Assembly: GCA_947626285.1 (NCBI GenBank)
Contig: CANQRR010000007.1
Span: 1-64,000 of the forward strand
DNA length: 64,000 nt
Reading direction: 5' to 3'
Source: an uncultured Lachnospiraceae bacterium
GTDB lineage: Bacteria; Bacillota; Clostridia; Lachnospirales; Lachnospiraceae
Each line of letters starts with the position of its first letter. The stretch's first letter is position 1. The notes below the pieces were generated by a model. It saw nothing but the letters and a program-made list of their open reading frames with translations, did no database searches and was not told the origin of the DNA. The position numbers and the translations under genes are program-made. Of the stretch, positions 61,419 to 64,000 are shown piece by piece.

Positions 61419-62207
61419 ATGAAACTTCTGATCATCCGTCACGGGGATCCGGACTACACGGCAGACTCCCTGACCGGAAAAGGCAGGCGTGAAGCACAGC
61501 TCCTCGCAGAACGGCTTTCCGGACTGGACATACGCGCGTTCTATGTCTCTCCGCTCGGACGCGCCGCGGACACGGCCAGACCGACTCTGGAAAAGCTGGG
61601 CAGACATGCCGTGGAATGCGAATGGCTTCGCGAATTCGCCCCGCGCATCCACCGCCCGGACAAGGAGGGCGAAAGCATCGTCTGGGACTGGCTTCCCCAG
61701 GACTGGACCCGGCATGAAAATTTTTATCATTACGACCGCTGGCTGGATTCCCGGGTGCTGCAGGGCGGAAATGTTCGGGAAGAGTATGAGTGGGTCACAG
61801 GCGAATTTGACCGTCTGCTCGCCGCGCACGGATATGAGCGCGAAGGACATCTCTACCGCGCGGTGCGTCCAAACAACGACACGATCGCGTTCTTCTGTCA
61901 CTTCGGCTCCGGATGTGTGCTGACCGGGCATCTGCTCGGCATCTCGCCTATGGTCCTCTGGCACGGTTTCTGCGCGGCTCCGTCCTCCGTCACCTCTTTC
62001 GTTACAGAGGAGCGCAGGGAGGGCATTGCCTGCTTTCGCATGACCTCTTACGGCGACATCTCGCATCTCTACGCACATGGTGAAGCGCCCGCATTCGCGG
62101 CGCGCTACTGCGAATGCTACGGCAACGAAGGCGAACGGCGCGACGACTATCCGACCGATCCCTGGCACAGCCGGGATATGCTGCGAAACGATAAAACAGA
62201 ACAATAA
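61419..62207 (+). CDS. Histidine phosphatase superfamily protein
   Basis: A 262-residue phosphoglycerate-mutase-like phosphatase. The phosphohistidine motif is LLIIRHGDPDYT at the N-terminus, followed by LTGKGRREAQLLAERL and VSPLGRAADTARPTLE. The second catalytic His is in AFFCHFGSGCVLTGHLL, and an insert rich in aromatic residues (WDWLPQDWTRHENFYHYDRW) lies between. The substrate is unknown. AGGAGG at about 61409 fixes the start at 61419. It is about 100 bp downstream of the AraC gene and 30 bp before degV, likely in one unit with the latter. Confidence 0.9.
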   Translation: MKLLIIRHGDPDYTADSLTGKGRREAQLLAERLSGLDIRAFYVSPLGRAADTARPTLEKLGRHAVECEWLREFAPRIHRPDKEGESIVWDWLPQDWTRHENFYHYDRWLDSRVLQGGNVREEYEWVTGEFDRLLAAHGYEREGHLYRAVRPNNDTIAFFCHFGSGCVLTGHLLGISPMVLWHGFCAAPSSVTSFVTEERREGIACFRMTSYGDISHLYAHGEAPAFAARYCECYGNEGERRDDYPTDPWHSRDMLRNDKTEQ

Positions 62208-62238
62208 TTCCGGAATCTCCGGACAGGGAGGTACTGAT

Positions 62239-63084
62239 ATGATCCGAATACTGGTAGATTCTTCTTCTGATTACTCGGTCGAAGAGATTCGGCAGAAAGG
62301 GCTTGACCTCGTGCCGATCAGCATCACGATCGGTGAGAAAAGCTACGTGGACGGGTTAGACATGGGGCGGGACGAATTCTATGAGATCCTGCAGAAGAGC
62401 GACGATTTCCCGAAGACTTCGCAGCCGTCTCCGCAGGCGTTTCTGGATATTTTTGAGGACGTGAAGGCAAAGGGGGATGAGCTGATCGGCATCATCCTCT
62501 CCTCTGAGCTGAGCGGCACGTTCCAGACCGCGCAGATGGCGAAGAATATGGTGGATTACGACAAGATCTATCTGATCGATTCGCGCTCCGCCACCTACAC
62601 GATCAAAGTGATGGCCGATTACGCCCTGCAACTGCGGGGAGAGGGCAAGACTGCTCCTGAGATCGTGCAGAAGATCGAGGCGATCAAATCGCGCGTCAAG
62701 GTGCTGGCGGCGCTGAACACGCTTGAATTTCTGGGGCGCGGCGGGCGCATCAGCAAGACTGCCGCCGCGATCGGCGACCTCGCGAACATCAAGCCAATCA
62801 TCACCGTCACCGTGGAGGGCGGTATCGGGATCCTCGGCAAAGCCCTCGGCAAGAACAAGGCGATCATGTCCATCATCCGGCGCATCGATGAGCTGGGCGT
62901 CGACAAGCGCTTCCCGGCCTACACGATCTATTCCTACGGCGATGAAAACTGCATCGCTTTTGAGGATAAACTGCACCGGGAGGGCATTCGCACCGCCAAC
63001 CGCCTGCAGATCGGATCCACGATCGGGACCCACATCGGCCCGGGCGCGTTCGGGATCATCTTCGTGGCTGCATCCCAAAGCTAA
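62239..63084 (+). CDS. DegV family fatty-acid-binding protein
   Basis: A 281-residue DegV protein, a family that binds a fatty acid and in some Firmicutes (FakB) presents it to the kinase FakA. Motifs: MIRILVDSSSDYSVEEI, KTSQPSPQAFLDIFE, ILSSELSGTFQTAQMA, LEFLGRGGRISKT and the C-terminal GSTIGTHIGPGAFGIIF. GGGAGG precedes the ATG at 62239; upstream frame is open only within the phosphatase gene. A FakB-like role in fatty-acid uptake is inferred. Confidence 0.92.
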   Translation: MIRILVDSSSDYSVEEIRQKGLDLVPISITIGEKSYVDGLDMGRDEFYEILQKSDDFPKTSQPSPQAFLDIFEDVKAKGDELIGIILSSELSGTFQTAQMAKNMVDYDKIYLIDSRSATYTIKVMADYALQLRGEGKTAPEIVQKIEAIKSRVKVLAALNTLEFLGRGGRISKTAAAIGDLANIKPIITVTVEGGIGILGKALGKNKAIMSIIRRIDELGVDKRFPAYTIYSYGDENCIAFEDKLHREGIRTANRLQIGSTIGTHIGPGAFGIIFVAASQS

Positions 63085-63270
63085 TTTTATTTATATAATT
63101 TCGAACGAAACCGCAAGTTATCCTTCCCGGGAACTTTCCCGTCAAAACTGACATTGGTCGGTTTGTGCCGGAAAAGCCCCGGAGATTCTTGCGGTCCTTT
63201 TTAGTAGTCAAAATCTGGAGATTCCCTCTTGACACTTTTTTATACATGTGGTAGTGTCTGTATATGCACA

Positions 63271-63291
63271 ATGTAGTTTTTAAAACTACAT
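63271..63291. promoter_or_regulatory. Perfect palindrome upstream of the hemolysin III-family gene
   Basis: ATGTAGTTTT and AAAACTACAT flank a single central T. A TTGACA at 63229-63234 lies upstream without a strong -10. The site is about 65 bp before the ATG and looks like a repressor operator; the regulator is unknown. No gene is seen in 63085-63356. Confidence 0.55.
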
Positions 63292-63356
63292 CTCATAATT
63301 TCAACAGTTCCGGACATACTAAGCCTGTAAATGAATTGTTTTGAGGAGGGGATTTT

Positions 63357-64000
63357 ATGACGTTATCGATTCGCGAACCCGGCAGCGCGATCACGCATTT
63401 CATCGGGATGCTGCTCGCTCTGCTCGCTTTCATACCCACGCTTGCCAAGGCGTCGCTCGACTCCGGGCGCACCGGCATCTTCGCGATGGCCGTTTTCATG
63501 ACCAGCATGGTGCTGCTCTACGGCGCAAGCACGCTGTATCACTCGGTAAATTTCAGCGGGAAAAAACTGCGCGTGTTCCGCAAGATCGACCATATGATGA
63601 TCTTCGTTCTGATCGCAGGCTCTTACACGCCGGTCTGCCTGCTCGTGCTTGAGCCGCACGCCGGGAAGCTTTTGCTGATCGCCGTCTGGGGAATCGCCGC
63701 GATCGGAATGATCGTCAAGGCGTGCTGGATCACCTGTCCGAAATGGTTCTCGTCCGTCCTGTACATCGCGATGGGCTGGGCCTGCCTGTCTGTCTTCGGA
63801 CAGCTCATGAGCCTTCTAAGCCGCCCGGCTTTTCTCTGGCTGCTCGCCGGAGGGATCTTTTACACGGTCGGCGGCGTGATCTACGCGCTGAAACTTCCGG
63901 TCTTCAACAGCATCCACAAGAATTTCGGCTCGCATGAGATCTTCCACCTCTTCGTGATGGCCGGAAGTATTTGTCACGTAATTTGTATGTACGAATATGT
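63357..64000 (+). CDS. Hemolysin III/PAQR-family membrane protein (3' end beyond window)
   Basis: About 214 residues are visible and only a few are likely missing, since family members are 210-220 long. It is a seven-helix integral membrane protein of the HlyIII/YqfA group, starting MTLSIREPGSAITHFIGMLL. The family's metal-site signatures are present: the Ser/His pair in LYGASTLYHSVNF, the Asp in RKIDHMMIFVLIAGSYTPV, and the two His in SHEIFHLFVMAGSICHVIC. GAGGAGGGG precedes the ATG. The biochemical role in bacteria is unsettled; links to lipid or membrane homeostasis are proposed. Confidence 0.92.
   Translation, partial: MTLSIREPGSAITHFIGMLLALLAFIPTLAKASLDSGRTGIFAMAVFMTSMVLLYGASTLYHSVNFSGKKLRVFRKIDHMMIFVLIAGSYTPVCLLVLEPHAGKLLLIAVWGIAAIGMIVKACWITCPKWFSSVLYIAMGWACLSVFGQLMSLLSRPAFLWLLAGGIFYTVGGVIYALKLPVFNSIHKNFGSHEIFHLFVMAGSICHVICMYEY

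Overview
The window looks like a chromosomal segment of a Clostridia-type Firmicute, most probably a Lachnospiraceae-like gut anaerobe. The grounds are strong AGGAGG ribosome sites, vegetative TTGACA-17-TATAAT promoters, GC-rich housekeeping genes of clostridial type (DUF4364, FprA flavodiiron protein, DnaE-PfkA-TrmH, CysS-MrnC-RlmB), a preQ1-I riboswitch, two cyclic-di-GMP-I riboswitches and very large Cna-B/pilin-type surface proteins. I saw no rRNA, tRNA or CRISPR array.

Layout. 1-1.6 kb is an AT-rich, probably acquired defence island: an Abi_2 (AbiF/AbiD-type) HEPN protein followed by a compact promoter-hairpin-hairpin unit that looks like its partner small RNA. 1.7-10.8 kb is housekeeping: a DUF4364 regulator, a flavodiiron protein, an SH3/SleB-type cell-wall hydrolase, and the dnaE-pfkA-trmH-like run. 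11-12.9 kb holds a PD-(D/E)XK (Rpn-like) gene, a 5'-truncated tandem copy and a third 3' remnant. 12.9-20.6 kb is one 2566-residue isopeptide-domain surface protein. 21-26.1 kb carries queT under a preQ1 riboswitch, an AAA/DUF4143 ATPase behind a tandem repeat, a hicAB pair and a GH31 glycosidase. 26.2-31 kb has cysS-mrnC-rlmB and an M24 aminopeptidase. 31-31.7 kb has a second hicAB-like pair. 31.9-37.8 kb is a complete oppBCDF-A peptide transporter with a duplicated oppF tail. 38.1-38.5 kb has an antitoxin with a broken RelE/ParE toxin; ispF follows.

39.3-52 kb is an exported-protein island: two secreted proteins built of Cys/His 'CxxCG' repeats, each behind its own c-di-GMP-I riboswitch, an intervening FN3-like secreted protein, a cell-wall amidase and a 1528-residue sorted surface protein. 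Together these suggest that second-messenger level sets what the cell displays or releases. 52-54.8 kb is an IS1634-family insertion flanked by identical 383-bp direct repeats, which leave the downstream AAA/DUF234 ATPase gene intact with its own promoter. 56-64 kb is rpiB, a Sua5-type tRNA-modification gene, an S1-domain protein, a Phd-like antitoxin, a DapF homologue with both catalytic cysteines replaced by serine, an AraC regulator, a histidine phosphatase, DegV and a hemolysin-III-family membrane protein running off the window.

Toxin-antitoxin and defence functions are dense: one Abi_2 gene, two HicAB-type pairs, one decayed RelE/ParE pair and one orphan Phd. All assignments come from reading the sequence and recognising motifs; no database search was run.
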